Notes: generated from the letters alone by a model not told the origin. A stretch of DNA of 64,000 bases from CAVPDE01 sp963707125 (GCA_963707125.1 CAVPOU010000002.1:1-64000); one strand, 5' to 3'; counted from the stretch's first letter, positions 45,334 to 54,973 are shown. Translations and numbers: made by a program.

Positions 45334-46128
45334 TTACTTTAATCCTTCAAACCTGTGGGCCGAATAGGGCGCCACGACTCCTGCGCCGGGACCAACGGAG
45401 TATCCTCCTCGAATCGCCTTTCGGACCATGTCATGAGCCGACTGCACGGCCTCCCTCAACTCCTCTCCCATGGCCAGAAACGTGGCCAGAGCGCTTGAAA
45501 ACACACATCCTGTCCCGTGAGTGGAGCTTGACGCAATTTTCTTTCCAGGGAAAATCGTCACTTCCTTCCCGTCAAAGAGGACGTCTGCGCTCTCCCGTTT
45601 CAAGTGCCCGCCCTTGATCACTACCCGAGGGCCCATACGGAAAATCTCAAGGGCCGCTCTCTCCATTTCCTTCAAGGTCCTGACTCTTTTCCCGGTCAAG
45701 AGCTCGGCTTCGTGAAGATTGGGAGTCACCACGGTCGCCAGCGGCAGGAGCCTTTCTCTCAGCACCCGAACCGCATCGGGTTCCAGTAAGAGTATGCCAG
45801 TGGACGCCCGGAGCACAGGATCGACCACCACCGGTGAGAGCCCATAACTCGCGATCATCCGGCTGACCGCTTTCACAGCCGCCGAGGTGAACACCATTCC
45901 CACTTTCACGGCGTCAGGAGGCCTGTCCTCAACAATAGCCTTGATCTGGCGGGTGATAAAACCCGGTGGAACAGGATGAATGGCCGATACCCCTAGAGAG
46001 TTCTGCGCAGTCAGTGCAGTGATGACCGTGAGAGCATGAGCCCCTAGGCTTGTGATGGTCTTGATGTCCGCCTGTATCCCGGCTCCGCCCCCTGAATCAG
46101 AACCTGCAATGGAGAGGACACACTTCAT
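45334..46128 (-). CDS. thiD: Hydroxymethylpyrimidine kinase / phosphomethylpyrimidine kinase ThiD
   Basis: About 264 aa. It phosphorylates HMP and HMP-P. Signature blocks are MKCVLSIAGSDSGGGAGIQA, DIKTITSLGAHALTVITALT and STHGTGCVFSSALATFLA near the C-terminus (GTGC, catalytic Cys/anion hole). ATG at 46128 fits the family start; a TTG at 46140 is possible. No TPP riboswitch is seen upstream of this thiD-thiC pair. Confidence 0.94.
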   Translation of the reverse strand: MKCVLSIAGSDSGGGAGIQADIKTITSLGAHALTVITALTAQNSLGVSAIHPVPPGFITRQIKAIVEDRPPDAVKVGMVFTSAAVKAVSRMIASYGLSPVVVDPVLRASTGILLLEPDAVRVLRERLLPLATVVTPNLHEAELLTGKRVRTLKEMERAALEIFRMGPRVVIKGGHLKRESADVLFDGKEVTIFPGKKIASSSTHGTGCVFSSALATFLAMGEELREAVQSAHDMVRKAIRGGYSVGPGAGVVAPYSAHRFEGLK

Positions 46129-46212
46129 TCCGAAACACAACCTTTCATACTAAAAAGGTAGCAACCACCTCTGCCGGTGTCAACGAAAATATCCTGGCTG
46201 ATCTTGACGTGA

Positions 46213-46353
46213 TCCAACCATGGGCTTTTCTCACTGAATCCCGTTTCCCTGACCATCCTTCTTACCCTGCTCGTCCTTGCTCTCTTTGTTGCGGAAGTGG
46301 ATCTCTTCGAAATCGTGGAGCTGAAAACCTATAGCAGCCCTTTCGCTTTGTAA
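46213..46353 (+). pseudogene. Possible remnant of a CHASE2 sensor N-terminus
   Basis: An open stretch reads SNHGLFSLNPVSLTILLTL, then LVLALFVAEVDLFEIVELK and TYSSPFAL before a stop. CHASE2-containing adenylate cyclases and kinases often begin with a single membrane helix followed by a short VELKTYDLRF-like motif. It has no start codon and runs into the 3' end of the opposite ydcF-like gene. Short and uncertain. Confidence 0.3.
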
Positions 46354-47075
46354 TAAATCAACTTCTGGTACTCTATGATGACATCGCGGACATACCTGCG
46401 CGTTTTCCACCAGTCTTCCGGCCTGAATTTGGAATAGGGCGTCGGCATGACCGTGATGCGGACCTCCGTGTCCGGAATCGTCCTCCTGAAGGTCAGCCAA
46501 GCGCGCCTCGAATGGGACGGAGAGGTGACCAGGATGAGGGAACGGTACTTCTTGTCCCTGATGATGGCTCCGACCCTCTCCGCTTCCTGGAACGTGCTCT
46601 CCACCGGTTCGTCATTTCCGATCACCGCCGATTCCGGAACACCCAAGCCCTTGAGGATCATCGCCACCCGGTCTCTGCTCTCGGGATAGGCGACTCCCTT
46701 TTGCTTGAGCATTTCCAAACCATCCGGGATGGGTTCTCGGGCGATAAAGACCATCGGTGCGAATCCTCTCGCAAAAAGATCGGCGCTTGCGATGCTCCTC
46801 TCCACATCACCGCCTGCCAGACAGACAATGAGCTCCGACTTCTCGAGGGGATGTTGCACAACGAGATATTTCCCGAGCTGGGTGAGGATAGGGGCGTGAA
46901 AGTAAGACAGGAGAACATAGAAAATGACCGCGATGAAGAAAACCCACTTGAAGACACCCAGGCTGGTGGATGGAGCAGTCTCAGGCTCAATAGGCTTTGC
47001 ATCGGGCATTTTGGTTCTGTCGTCGACCTGCTCACCCGCCGTGTGGTTCGGTTTCGGCCAAAGACTCAAACCCAT
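46329..47075 (-). CDS. YdcF/SanA-like DUF218 membrane protein
   Basis: 248 aa. One membrane segment (WVFFIAVIFYVLLSYFHAPI, residues about 45-65) is followed by a DUF218 domain with LIVCLAGGDVERSIASADLF, GNDEPVESTFQEAERVG and LILVTSPSHSRRAWLTFRRT. The acidic/His residues match the YdcF pattern. These proteins are linked to envelope functions, but the reaction is unknown. ATG at 47075 has gaggaggtatcc before it. Confidence 0.85.
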   Translation of the reverse strand: MGLSLWPKPNHTAGEQVDDRTKMPDAKPIEPETAPSTSLGVFKWVFFIAVIFYVLLSYFHAPILTQLGKYLVVQHPLEKSELIVCLAGGDVERSIASADLFARGFAPMVFIAREPIPDGLEMLKQKGVAYPESRDRVAMILKGLGVPESAVIGNDEPVESTFQEAERVGAIIRDKKYRSLILVTSPSHSRRAWLTFRRTIPDTEVRITVMPTPYSKFRPEDWWKTRRYVRDVIIEYQKLIYYKAKGLL

Positions 47076-47107
47076 CGGATACCTCCTCGTCAACACTCCA
47101 TTGCCTG

Positions 47108-47557
47108 TCAGAAAGCCTTTTCACTGTCCAGTAGCATGGTCACAGGGCCGTCGTTAACGAGATGGACCTCCATCATCGCCTGAAATTCCCCGGTCGCCAC
47201 CTTGAGCCCTTTTTCCCGGATCAGCCCTGTGAAGTGATCGTAGAGCATTCTGGCTTTCTCAGGCGGCGCAGCCCGCGTGAAGGAAGGCCTTCGCCCTTTG
47301 AGGCAGTCTCCCCACAGCGTAAACTGGGACACCACCAGGATCCCTCCTCCCATTTCCAGGACCGAGCGGTTCATGAGTCCCTGCTCATCGGAAAAGATTC
47401 TCAGGTGAATGATCTTTCCGGCCAGAACCTCGCAGTCTTTCTCGGAGTCACTGTGTCCCACGCCCAGGAAAACAAGGAGCCCGGTCCCGATCTCTCCAAC
47501 CGTTCTTCCTTCCACATCCACCTTCGCACTCTTTACTCGCTGAACAACCGCTCTCAT
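47108..47557 (-). CDS. dtd: D-aminoacyl-tRNA deacylase
   Basis: 149 aa. It removes D-amino acids (and glycine from tRNA-Ala) from tRNA. The signatures are MRAVVQRVKSAKVDVEG, the catalytic SQFTLWGD region and VNDGPVTMLLD (Gly-Pro motif). The length is typical. It lies 33 bp upstream of the DUF218 gene. Confidence 0.95.
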   Translation of the reverse strand: MRAVVQRVKSAKVDVEGRTVGEIGTGLLVFLGVGHSDSEKDCEVLAGKIIHLRIFSDEQGLMNRSVLEMGGGILVVSQFTLWGDCLKGRRPSFTRAAPPEKARMLYDHFTGLIREKGLKVATGEFQAMMEVHLVNDGPVTMLLDSEKAF

Positions 47558-47651
47558 AATCTGCCTCTTGCCCTTTCAATTTTGAGCTTTGTCATCCTGC
47601 GATTCGTAGTATACCTTTGCTTGTGGAAATCTCTCTTTGGGTTCTTAAACG

Positions 47652-49001
47652 ATGAAGCACACTTTAATGCTCATCAATCCCTGGATTTACGACTTTGCCG
47701 CTTACGATCTCTGGTCGAAGCCCCTTGGTCTTCTTTACCTGGCAGGGTATCTCCGGGGTTGCGGATTCAACATTCACCTGATCGACTGCCTGGATGTTCA
47801 TCATCCGGCGTTGGAAAAAAGTGCTCAACCGGTTCGGCGCCCTTATGGAACCGGTAGGTTCCTCAGGGAAAAAGCTCCCAGACCTTCGGCTCTCAAGCAT
47901 GTTCCAAGATCTTATAGCCGATACGGGATTCCAAAACAACTCTTTGTGAACGCCCTGAGGGAAGCCAAGCAACCTGACGCCATTCTCGTGACCTCTCTGA
48001 TGACCTATTGGTATCCCGGCGTTAGAGAAGCGATTGCCGTGGCTCGTGAGGTTCATCCTCGGACTCCGATCCTCCTCGGCGGTATTTACGCCCGTCTCTG
48101 CGAAGGGCACGCGACCGCAACGTCCGGCGCAGACCGGGTCGTCACAGGGATCTCCCTTCAACGCATGGCAAAACTTCTTGATGAACTTCTTGACTTCGGC
48201 ATGGTGGGAGAAAACGATCCCCCGTCCTCGGAGGGACTTCCCTTTCCTGCTTTCGACCTGCTCCACGGCCTGGATTATGTTCCGCTCTTAACATCGACCG
48301 GGTGCCCGCACCGGTGTGAATACTGTGCGAGCCATTTCTTGAACCCTCGATTCTTCAGGCACGATCCTCATCATGTTCTGGAGGAAATTCTGCTCCGGCA
48401 CAGGGAGCATGGAATACGGGACTTCGCCTTTTATGACGATGCCCTGCTCGTGGGTTTTGAAAAGCACCTGGGCCTTTTGCTGGATGAACTTGTGAAACAG
48501 AACCTCGGCCTTCGGTTCCACACTCCCAACGCACTTCATGTAAAGGAACTCTCCCCTGAAGCGGCGGAGCTTCTCCGGCGCGCCGGGTTCAAAACCATAC
48601 GGCTTGGATTTGAGACATCGGACATGGCCATGCACCGACTCCTCGACCGGAAGCTTTCGGAAGGGGATTTTGAAAGGGCGGTGCGTTGTCTGCTCAAGGC
48701 GGGATTTTCAAAAGAGCAGGTTGGCGCCTATGTCCTGGCAGGCCTACCGGGACAGTCTGTAGGGTCCGTGAAAGAAAGCGTGGAATTCGTGAGCAGGGTC
48801 GGAGCCATGCCTTATCTGGCCGAATATTCCCCCATCCCTCACACTCCCCTGTGGGAGAAAGCCGTTGCTTCTTCCCAATATGATCTTGCCTCGGAACCTC
48901 TTTTCCACAACAACACTCTTCTTCCCTGCTGGAGCGAAGAGCAGAGAAAGGAGTTTATGCAGGTGAAAGCAAGAGTCCGGGAGATCAGAAGAAGTGCCTA
49001 A
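47652..49001 (+). CDS. B12-binding-type radical SAM protein
   Basis: 449 aa. An N-terminal cobalamin-binding-like Rossmann region (MLINPWIYDFAAYD, LLYLAGYLRGCGFNIHLIDC) is followed by the radical SAM core with CPHRCEYC (CxxxCxxC) near residue 217-224 and IRLGFETSDMAMHRLLDRK. No C-terminal extra domain is visible. Substrate unknown. The ribosome site before ATG 47652 is weak. Confidence 0.82.
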   Translation: MKHTLMLINPWIYDFAAYDLWSKPLGLLYLAGYLRGCGFNIHLIDCLDVHHPALEKSAQPVRRPYGTGRFLREKAPRPSALKHVPRSYSRYGIPKQLFVNALREAKQPDAILVTSLMTYWYPGVREAIAVAREVHPRTPILLGGIYARLCEGHATATSGADRVVTGISLQRMAKLLDELLDFGMVGENDPPSSEGLPFPAFDLLHGLDYVPLLTSTGCPHRCEYCASHFLNPRFFRHDPHHVLEEILLRHREHGIRDFAFYDDALLVGFEKHLGLLLDELVKQNLGLRFHTPNALHVKELSPEAAELLRRAGFKTIRLGFETSDMAMHRLLDRKLSEGDFERAVRCLLKAGFSKEQVGAYVLAGLPGQSVGSVKESVEFVSRVGAMPYLAEYSPIPHTPLWEKAVASSQYDLASEPLFHNNTLLPCWSEEQRKEFMQVKARVREIRRSA

Positions 49002-49004
49002 CCG

Positions 49005-49178
49005 AGAGGTGAAAGGTACGAGGATAAAGGTGCAAGGAAAGAAAGGGAGACGACCAGCAATCCGCGACCAGGTTCCGACGACGCACAACTGACAATGGAC
49101 AACGGACGACAAGCAATCTGCCACATCCAACTTGCAACTGGCGTTCTGCAACGGACAACGGACTACGGACAACGGTCA
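49005..49178. repeat. Short-word array (acaacggac word)
   Basis: Copies of ggacaacggacgacaagc and aacggacaacggactacgga (49150-49169) flank a different core (ccaacttgcaactgg). The first 30 bp use another word (gtgaaaggtacgaggataaa). The gap is fully made of such words. Confidence 0.6.
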
Positions 49179-49925
49179 TTTTCTGTTCATCAGGCTTGCG
49201 GCATAGCCTGCTCCGAATCCATTGTCAATGTTGACCACCGTCACGCCCGAAGCGCATGAATTCAGCATGCCCAGAAGCGCGGCAATACCCTGGAAGCTCG
49301 CCCCGTAGCCGACGCTCGTAGGGACAGCGATCACCGGTTTATCCACGAGGCCTCCGACAACGCTGGGCAAGGCTCCCTCCATGCCGGCCACCACGATAAT
49401 GACCGATGCTTTAAAAAGCTTTTCCCTGTGAGCGAGCAACCTGTGCAGACCGGAAACGCCCAGATCATAAAGGGTGTCCACCTCGTTTCCCATGAAGCGC
49501 GCCGTGACAGCCGCTTCCTCCGCTACGGGGATATCCGACGTTCCGGCACTGATGACAAGGAGGGTTCCCTTTCCCCTGCTCTCAGGGGTGTGCTTCATCA
49601 GAGTGAGCACTCGTGATCTTGGGTAATAGCCGGCTTCGGGATATCTCGTCTTGATCTTCTCTGCTTTTTCCGCCGACAAACGGGTGATCAGGATGTTCTC
49701 CTCCTGGGCGACCATCCTCTCTACGATCGCAAGAATATCCTCAACCTCTTTGCCCTCTCCGAAGATCACCTCGGAAGCGCCCCTGCGGATGCTCCGATGA
49801 TGATCGATGCAGGCCACGTCGATATCTTCAAAGGGAAGGTCCCTGAGCCGGGCGACGGCCTCATCCACCGACATCTCCCCTGCCTTCACCTTTCCCAGAA
49901 GTTCTTTGATTTTCTGCTGGTCCAA
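49176..49925 (-). CDS. larB: LarB, pyridinium-3,5-biscarboxylic acid mononucleotide synthase
   Basis: 249 aa. LarB starts nickel-pincer cofactor synthesis by carboxylating and hydrolysing NaAD. The N-terminal signature (VDEAVARLRDLPFEDIDVA) and the PurE-like core (LLVISAGTSDIPVAEEAAVT, VAGMEGALPSVVGGL, PTSVGYGASFQGIAALLGM) match. Translation appears to start at a TTG (49925), the first codon of the family N-terminus MDQQKIKELL. No larC or larE is in view. Confidence 0.93.
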   Translation of the reverse strand: MDQQKIKELLGKVKAGEMSVDEAVARLRDLPFEDIDVACIDHHRSIRRGASEVIFGEGKEVEDILAIVERMVAQEENILITRLSAEKAEKIKTRYPEAGYYPRSRVLTLMKHTPESRGKGTLLVISAGTSDIPVAEEAAVTARFMGNEVDTLYDLGVSGLHRLLAHREKLFKASVIIVVAGMEGALPSVVGGLVDKPVIAVPTSVGYGASFQGIAALLGMLNSCASGVTVVNIDNGFGAGYAASLMNRK

Positions 49926-49986
49926 GTTCCTGCCCTTTTATTCTCTTTTCTGACGGCCTCGAAAAAAGCCGGAAAACGCCGTTTTT

Positions 49987-50058
49987 CGTCATTCCGGCGG
50001 AAGCCGGAATCCAGGAGAAACAAGCGGTTCTGGACCCCGGCTTGCGCCGGGGTGACGG
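49987..50058. repeat. REP-like paired hairpins
   Basis: Two hairpins face each other: cattccggcggaagccggaa and ggaccccggcttgcgccggg, with cgtc/gacg and ccag/ctgg flanks that pair across the unit. The same element recurs at 55126-55221 and as a single copy at 58552. It is of the REP/BIME type that RAYT transposases mobilise. Confidence 0.75.
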
Positions 50059-50099
50059 CTTTGGAGAAGCGGGACAGATGGGCGTTTTTCATCAGCCTG

Positions 50100-50456
50100 C
50101 TAAAGAAGACCGGTCTCTTTGAGATAGGACATAGATTGCTGCCCTATGTTCGTCACTTTGCTCAGGGCCCTGGACAGATGAATCAAGGCCTCTTCCCCTA
50201 TCCCGGAATCAAACATCACAAGCGCTTTGTTCAGAAAGCGCTCAACTTCATTCCACTCCTCATGCCCTGTGACAACCCTGGCTAGACCGACCTCGTGACC
50301 AAGCATGCTCAAATCCATATAAATGATTCTCGATGCCCCCCGCTTCTCTTCTTCCGGCAAGTTCTTGAGAAGCTCCAGGCTGCCGGCAATCATAATCAGC
50401 CCGGCTTTGATCTTCTCGCTCTGAGAAAAAGCCATGATGGCTTCGTTGGATTTCAT
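50100..50456 (-). CDS. Hypothetical helical protein, 118 aa
   Basis: All-helical with GLIMIAGSLELLKNLPEEEK and ARVVTGHEEWNEVERFLNKA. No family is recognised. ATG at 50456 was chosen; a longer start at 50483 (TTG) is possible and would put aggagg inside the coding sequence. It lies 75 bp after the CBS gene on the same strand and may be its partner. Confidence 0.6.
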   Translation of the reverse strand: MKSNEAIMAFSQSEKIKAGLIMIAGSLELLKNLPEEEKRGASRIIYMDLSMLGHEVGLARVVTGHEEWNEVERFLNKALVMFDSGIGEEALIHLSRALSKVTNIGQQSMSYLKETGLL

Positions 50457-50531
50457 TCCAGCTTTACGACCTCCTGCTTTCAATCAATCCTGCGTGAGGA
50501 ACCCAAACTCGGTCTGCGGGTGGAAGCGGGT

Positions 50532-51092
50532 TTAGAGTTGGCAAGCCTTGATCATCTCACACACTTCCTGAAAAACGTCCGTCAACCGCAGGATGCCGAC
50601 GATTTCCTTGCCGTCCTTCGTGACCAGCAAAGACTGGTGTCGGCCGACGACGAGTTGATGAAGCGCCTGGTCCAGGGTGGCCTCCTCCGGAACGTATTCC
50701 CCTTCCGTGGGAGTATACATGATATCTTTCACTTTGATGTGAGGGGCTCTTCGGCAAACGTCTTCCAGCGGTTTCTTCCACAGGTCGTACTTGTCCACCA
50801 TGGATTTAATGAATTCCGTACTGAAACCCGTATGGGAGATCCCCGTGAAGTCTCCCATTTTCTTGTAACCTCCTTCAAGACCCTTGATCACATCAAGCTG
50901 ACTGAGTTTGCCCACCACGCGCCTGCTCTTGTCGAGGACAAGAATCGCTCGGTGCTTGTAACGGTCCTGTTGTCGGAACTTCTTCTGCGCTTCTTCCAGG
51001 GCCAGCACCGCTGCATGTAGGCTGGCGTCATCGCTCACCGTAGCATACTCCTCAAGGGGCACCATCAGATCTTTGACTTTCCTGGTCTTCAT
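50532..51092 (-). CDS. Protein of two CBS domains
   Basis: 186 aa with two CBS repeats: VKDLMVPLEEYATVSDDASL (residues about 6-60) and VKDIMYTPTEGEYVPEEATL (about 120-180), separated by a linker with FTGISHTGFSTEFIKSMVDK. CBS pairs bind adenine nucleotides and regulate partners. ATG at 51092 follows aggaggactgagtg. Confidence 0.85.
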   Translation of the reverse strand: MKTRKVKDLMVPLEEYATVSDDASLHAAVLALEEAQKKFRQQDRYKHRAILVLDKSRRVVGKLSQLDVIKGLEGGYKKMGDFTGISHTGFSTEFIKSMVDKYDLWKKPLEDVCRRAPHIKVKDIMYTPTEGEYVPEEATLDQALHQLVVGRHQSLLVTKDGKEIVGILRLTDVFQEVCEMIKACQL

Positions 51093-51095
51093 CAC

Positions 51096-51498
51096 TCAGT
51101 CCTCCTGTGTTTTTCTTGACCTTTGAAACCTTTCTCCAAGAGCCTGGAAACACCGCTCTAAGGCCGGCTGCCTTTCGGCCTCCAATAAGAACCATTAATG
51201 CCCGGCTGTCCAAGAATGCTTCATGAAGGGAAGGGAATGAAGTATTCAAAAGACTATAGGAAAAAGGCCGCGGAGTGTCAAGACACCGAAGAATCCAGAC
51301 ATCAAGACCCTGCAAGTCGCAAATGCTCAAAATGCTCAAATGTCAAAGGAATGCCAAAGACAATGATGTACTTTTGACATTTGAGTTTTGGATTTGACTT
51401 GGACTTCGAACTGTTGACATTTGACATTTCAGATCCTTGGCTCGAAGAGAGATGGGACCTTCTCATCGGCTTATAACGCGTGGGTATCAACGACGTGC
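51096..51498. repeat. Gap with caaatgctcaaaatg short-word hairpin array
   Basis: Bases 51304-51431 hold a left arm (aaatgctcaaaatgctcaaa) and a long right arm (gacatttgagttttggattt, gttgacatttgacatttcag), which are rough reverse complements. The first 200 bp show no gene or clear signal. Confidence 0.65.
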
Positions 51499-52479
51499 TT
51501 ATTCAGGCCTGAAAGATCTCCCGAGTCCCGCAGGCGCTGATCCGCTCAATACCCGCAAAAAGCCGCGAAGCCAGGGAGATCCCCGGATCGAAGTTCGTGC
51601 CGAGCTTTGTTGCGCAAGGTGCATGACAATGAGGGTGAAGATCATGAGCGGAAAAGGAGCCACCTGAAAAACCTGGGCAGGCACTGAAGGCCACCAGCCC
51701 TGGAAATGGATTCCCATGATCTGGAGAAAAGCGAAGAGATAGGCTCCCAGAGCCGTCTTGACAGGATGCCAGCCTCCAAAGATGACGATCGCCAGGGCAA
51801 TCCATCCCGTCCCCTCGGCCCCCTGAGGCCGTCCCCAACCGGTCTTGGTGCACAAAGAGAACGTGGCCCCTGCAAGACCTACCAACAGGCCTCCGACCAC
51901 CGTATGCCAGAACTGAATCGCCCGCGTGTTTGTGCCTCTGGCGTAGGCCGCTTCCGGGTGTTCACCAATTGCCCTGAGGCGAAGCCCCATGGGTGTTTTG
52001 TAAAGGTACCACCAGGCAAGAGGAATCAGGAGCATGCTCAGGTAGGCGGGAAGACTTTGATGGAAGAAGATGGGTCCAAGAACCGGAAGATCCTGAAGCC
52101 ACGGTATCGGGTTCATGCCGGCTTGAGGGCCATAAAGTCTCGAATAGGGGTTCCCAAGAAAATAGGCAAGGTCCCTGGCCGTAAGGGTGAGAACAAATCC
52201 CACAGCCACCTGAGACTGGCCGAGGAAGATGCTGAAAAACCCCACGAGTCCTGCCATCACCGCTCCCACAAGGGCGCCACCCGCAAATCCAAGAAAAAGG
52301 TTGTGACTTTGATAGGCAATGGCAAAGGCAACCATGGCGCTCAACAGAATGGAGCCATCAAGGCTAAGATTGATGACCCCTCCTTTTTCGGAGATCGTCT
52401 CTCCCAAAACGGCTAGGACAATAGGCGCAGCGCCGGCCACAATGGAAGCCAGCAGAACGGTCAGATCAAGGTCGGTCAT
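51499..52479 (-). CDS. ABC transporter permease, BMP/simple-sugar type (second subunit)
   Basis: 326 aa with about nine membrane segments (LTVLLASIVAGAAPIVLAVL, GETISEKGGVINLSLDGSIL, GENPEAAYARG-like motif GEHPEAAYARGTNTRAIQFW). It belongs to the YufQ/RbsC-type permeases that take up nucleosides or sugars with a BMP-family binding protein. The last 35 residues after LAQQSSAR look like read-through into non-family sequence. It overlaps the first permease gene by 14 nt. Confidence 0.88.
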   Translation of the reverse strand: MTDLDLTVLLASIVAGAAPIVLAVLGETISEKGGVINLSLDGSILLSAMVAFAIAYQSHNLFLGFAGGALVGAVMAGLVGFFSIFLGQSQVAVGFVLTLTARDLAYFLGNPYSRLYGPQAGMNPIPWLQDLPVLGPIFFHQSLPAYLSMLLIPLAWWYLYKTPMGLRLRAIGEHPEAAYARGTNTRAIQFWHTVVGGLLVGLAGATFSLCTKTGWGRPQGAEGTGWIALAIVIFGGWHPVKTALGAYLFAFLQIMGIHFQGWWPSVPAQVFQVAPFPLMIFTLIVMHLAQQSSARTSIRGSPWLRGFLRVLSGSAPAGLGRSFRPE

Positions 52480-53507
52480 TTCTCAGTCCATACACCAGAA
52501 GGGTTGTCAGCACCAAGGCTCCCTGGATGATCCCGCTCAATGAGGAATCCAGCTTCAATACGATGGGAAGCTGAATACTTCCCACATTCAGGCACGCAAA
52601 AAAGAAGGCAATCCAAGGCGATCCCCAGACTCGATAATTGGCGAGCATCACCACCAGAAGCGCGAGATAGCCGTAATTGCTGGAGATGACAGGGATGAGT
52701 CGGTGATACACTCCTGTGACCTGGAAAGCTCCGGCTAAGCCTGCACACCCTCCGGCCAGCCCCATGGCAAAGATAAAGTAGATGTTCGGGTTAAGGCCGT
52801 GAAGATACGCCGCCTTTGGATTGCTCCCAATACCTTTGAGGGCCAGCCCGAGCCTTGTGCGGTTGAGCACCCAGGTTGCAGCCATCAAAGCCAGCACCGC
52901 CAGCACCAGGCCCGCGGGTGAAAGCCTAGAGGAGAGGAACGTCGGAAGCCACAGGGACTCAGGGAAGAGCTCTGTCCCGCTCATGGAAGCAACGCCGGGC
53001 CGCTTCCACGGACCGAAGATGAGCCATAGGGTAATTCCCTGCGCTACGAAATTGAGCCCCAGCCCGCCAAAGATCTCGTTGACGCCCCCCTTGGTCTTGA
53101 GGAAACCGGCCAGGATAGCCCAGACACTCCCTCCCAGCATCCCTCCTGCGAACGCCAGGACGATCACGAAAAAGGGGGAGCCGCTCTCCAGACCGAACCT
53201 GAGCACTGACGGTAGAGGCGATGGCACCGGCCACCACCTGTCCTTCCACTCCGATATTCCACAACCCGACGCGAAAGCTGTAGAGAAGCCCACAGGCGCA
53301 CAACGTGAGAGGAATCCAGACGGTCAGCACCTGTGCCAACTTGCTCCAAGATCCAAGGGCGCCTACAAAGAGATGATAGAAGGCAGGCCAGGGAGGAGCG
53401 CCTGCAACAAGGAGAACAAGGCTGGTCAGGCAAAAGACACCCCCTGTGATGAAGAGGCCCCTGATGAGAAGCTCTTTGGGAAGGCTGTTTTCCGGGAACA
53501 GGAGCAT
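52466..53507 (-). pseudogene. ABC transporter permease, BMP/simple-sugar type (first subunit), frameshifted
   Basis: ATG at 53507 begins MLLFPENSLPKELLIRGLFI and runs to VGLWNIGVEGQVVAGAIAST. The continuation LRFGLESGSPFFVIVLAFAG ... KGGVNEIFGGLGLNFVAQGI lies in another frame. One extra base near 53200-53212 would explain the break. Intact, the protein is about 347 aa with nine segments. The neighbours of the same transporter are intact, so a sequencing error or a recent lesion is likely. Confidence 0.85.
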
Positions 53508-53509
53508 GG

Positions 53510-54973
53510 TTATCCTTTGCCTGCGATGGCCTTCGCAAGCTCTTCCATGGTCGTATCGCAGGTCCTGACGTCTTTCACCACGACCCCGTTGAAAAATACG
53601 AGAACCCGATCGGCCATTTGAAAGATCTCGTCCAGCTCTGCAGAAGAAAAAACAATGCTCGTTCCCTCGTCCGCATAGGCCATCAGCTTTTCCCACACCC
53701 ACTGGACCGAATCCATATCGAGACCCCGCGTTGGGTGCTCCAGGAGCAGGAGCGAAGGATTTGCCGGAAGGAGGGCAAGGAGGAGTCGCTGCTGATTTCC
53801 CCCTGAAAGGGATTCCGCCACAGAGAGAGGGCTTCCCCTGATTCTGAATCGCTCGATCCCCTGCTCGGCCCTCCTCTGGGCGTTGGGCCAGTGGATCATC
53901 ATCGCTCCTTCCTGGTGAAGAGCGTAGTGCTCCATGATAGTCAGACCGGGCATCAAGCCTTCTTCAAGACGGCCCGCGGGCAAGAAGGTGACCCTCCTGG
54001 CTCTGTAAGCATGATGATCCTTGCCTGTCATGTCTTTCTCAGCCACCCGGATCTTTCCTGTTTCAGGCCTCTCAAGCCCTGCGGCTAGGCGCAAAAACAA
54101 GCCCTGCCCGCTGCCCTCCAGCCCTGCCAGCCCGACCACTTCTCCCTGCCGGACGGCCACATGGCAGGGGCTTAGCCCGGCTCTTCCCCCAGAGGCCGAT
54201 ACCCCTTCCATGTCAAGAGTCATGACTCCCTCTTCTGTCCGTCTTTCGAAACAGGGAGGTGGAGGAAGTTCATTCCCGAACATCCACCCCAGAAGTCTTT
54301 TGCTTTCAAAAGGCAGGCCCATTTCACCTTCCACCTTCCCCCGCCGCAAAACCGTGATACGATTACAAAGGGCTTCCACGTCATCGAGTTTGTGAGAAAC
54401 GAGGAGGATGGTTTTTCCTTCCCCGGCGAGTTTACGGAGAGCACTGAAGAGGGCTTGCTTTTGGAGGCTTGATATTCCCGTGGTGGGTTCATCCAGAATC
54501 AGGACTTCCACCCCCAGGGCAAGAAGCCTGATCAGTTCGAGCTGCTGCCGCTCTCCCACCGTGAGCCGCTCTGCGGGCGCCGCGGGATCGAGATGAAAGC
54601 CGAAGTGACCGGCCATTTCGTTGAGACGGCCACGATAAGCCTCCTCTCTGGAAATGAGCCCATGGTCAAGCCCCATCATAAAATTCTCCAGAACCGTGAG
54701 CGGCGGGAAATCGAGGGGATCCTGGTAGAGCATGCCGATGCCCAGGCGAGTAGCCTGTGAAGGATGATCGTACTCCACAGGCCGACCATTGAGGAGGATG
54801 GTGCCGGAGGTCTTGACCGTGTATCCTGCAAGAACTTTCATGAGGGTGCTTTTGCCCGCACCGTTTTCACCCAGGATTCCGTGGATGGACCCCTCGGAGA
54901 TTTCAAGGTCGATCCCGTCGTTGGCATTCACCTTCCCATACTGTTTGCGAATGTCCCGGAGCGTAATCCTCAT
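53510..54973 (-). CDS. ABC transporter ATPase, two NBDs, BMP/simple-sugar type
   Basis: 487 aa with two ATPase domains. The first is canonical: Walker A GENGAGKST, signature LTVGERQQLELIRLLALG, Walker B LILDEPTTG and H-loop SHK. The second lacks a proper Walker A (GLEGSGQGLFL) but keeps LSGGNQQRL and LLLLEHPTRGLD, as is usual for the RbsA/YufO group. It starts 312 bp from the binding-protein gene and abuts the permease by 2 bp. Confidence 0.93.
   Translation of the reverse strand: MRITLRDIRKQYGKVNANDGIDLEISEGSIHGILGENGAGKSTLMKVLAGYTVKTSGTILLNGRPVEYDHPSQATRLGIGMLYQDPLDFPPLTVLENFMMGLDHGLISREEAYRGRLNEMAGHFGFHLDPAAPAERLTVGERQQLELIRLLALGVEVLILDEPTTGISSLQKQALFSALRKLAGEGKTILLVSHKLDDVEALCNRITVLRRGKVEGEMGLPFESKRLLGWMFGNELPPPPCFERRTEEGVMTLDMEGVSASGGRAGLSPCHVAVRQGEVVGLAGLEGSGQGLFLRLAAGLERPETGKIRVAEKDMTGKDHHAYRARRVTFLPAGRLEEGLMPGLTIMEHYALHQEGAMMIHWPNAQRRAEQGIERFRIRGSPLSVAESLSGGNQQRLLLALLPANPSLLLLEHPTRGLDMDSVQWVWEKLMAYADEGTSIVFSSAELDEIFQMADRVLVFFNGVVVKDVRTCDTTMEELAKAIAGKG

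Noticed and set aside
46129..46230. TPP riboswitch upstream of thiD-thiC
   Set aside because: The conserved ctgaga and accctgatctggataatgc-like segments are absent.
46231..46500. 89-codon frame opposite the CHASE2-like stub
   Set aside because: It overlaps the 3' end of the DUF218 gene in another frame and has no family features.
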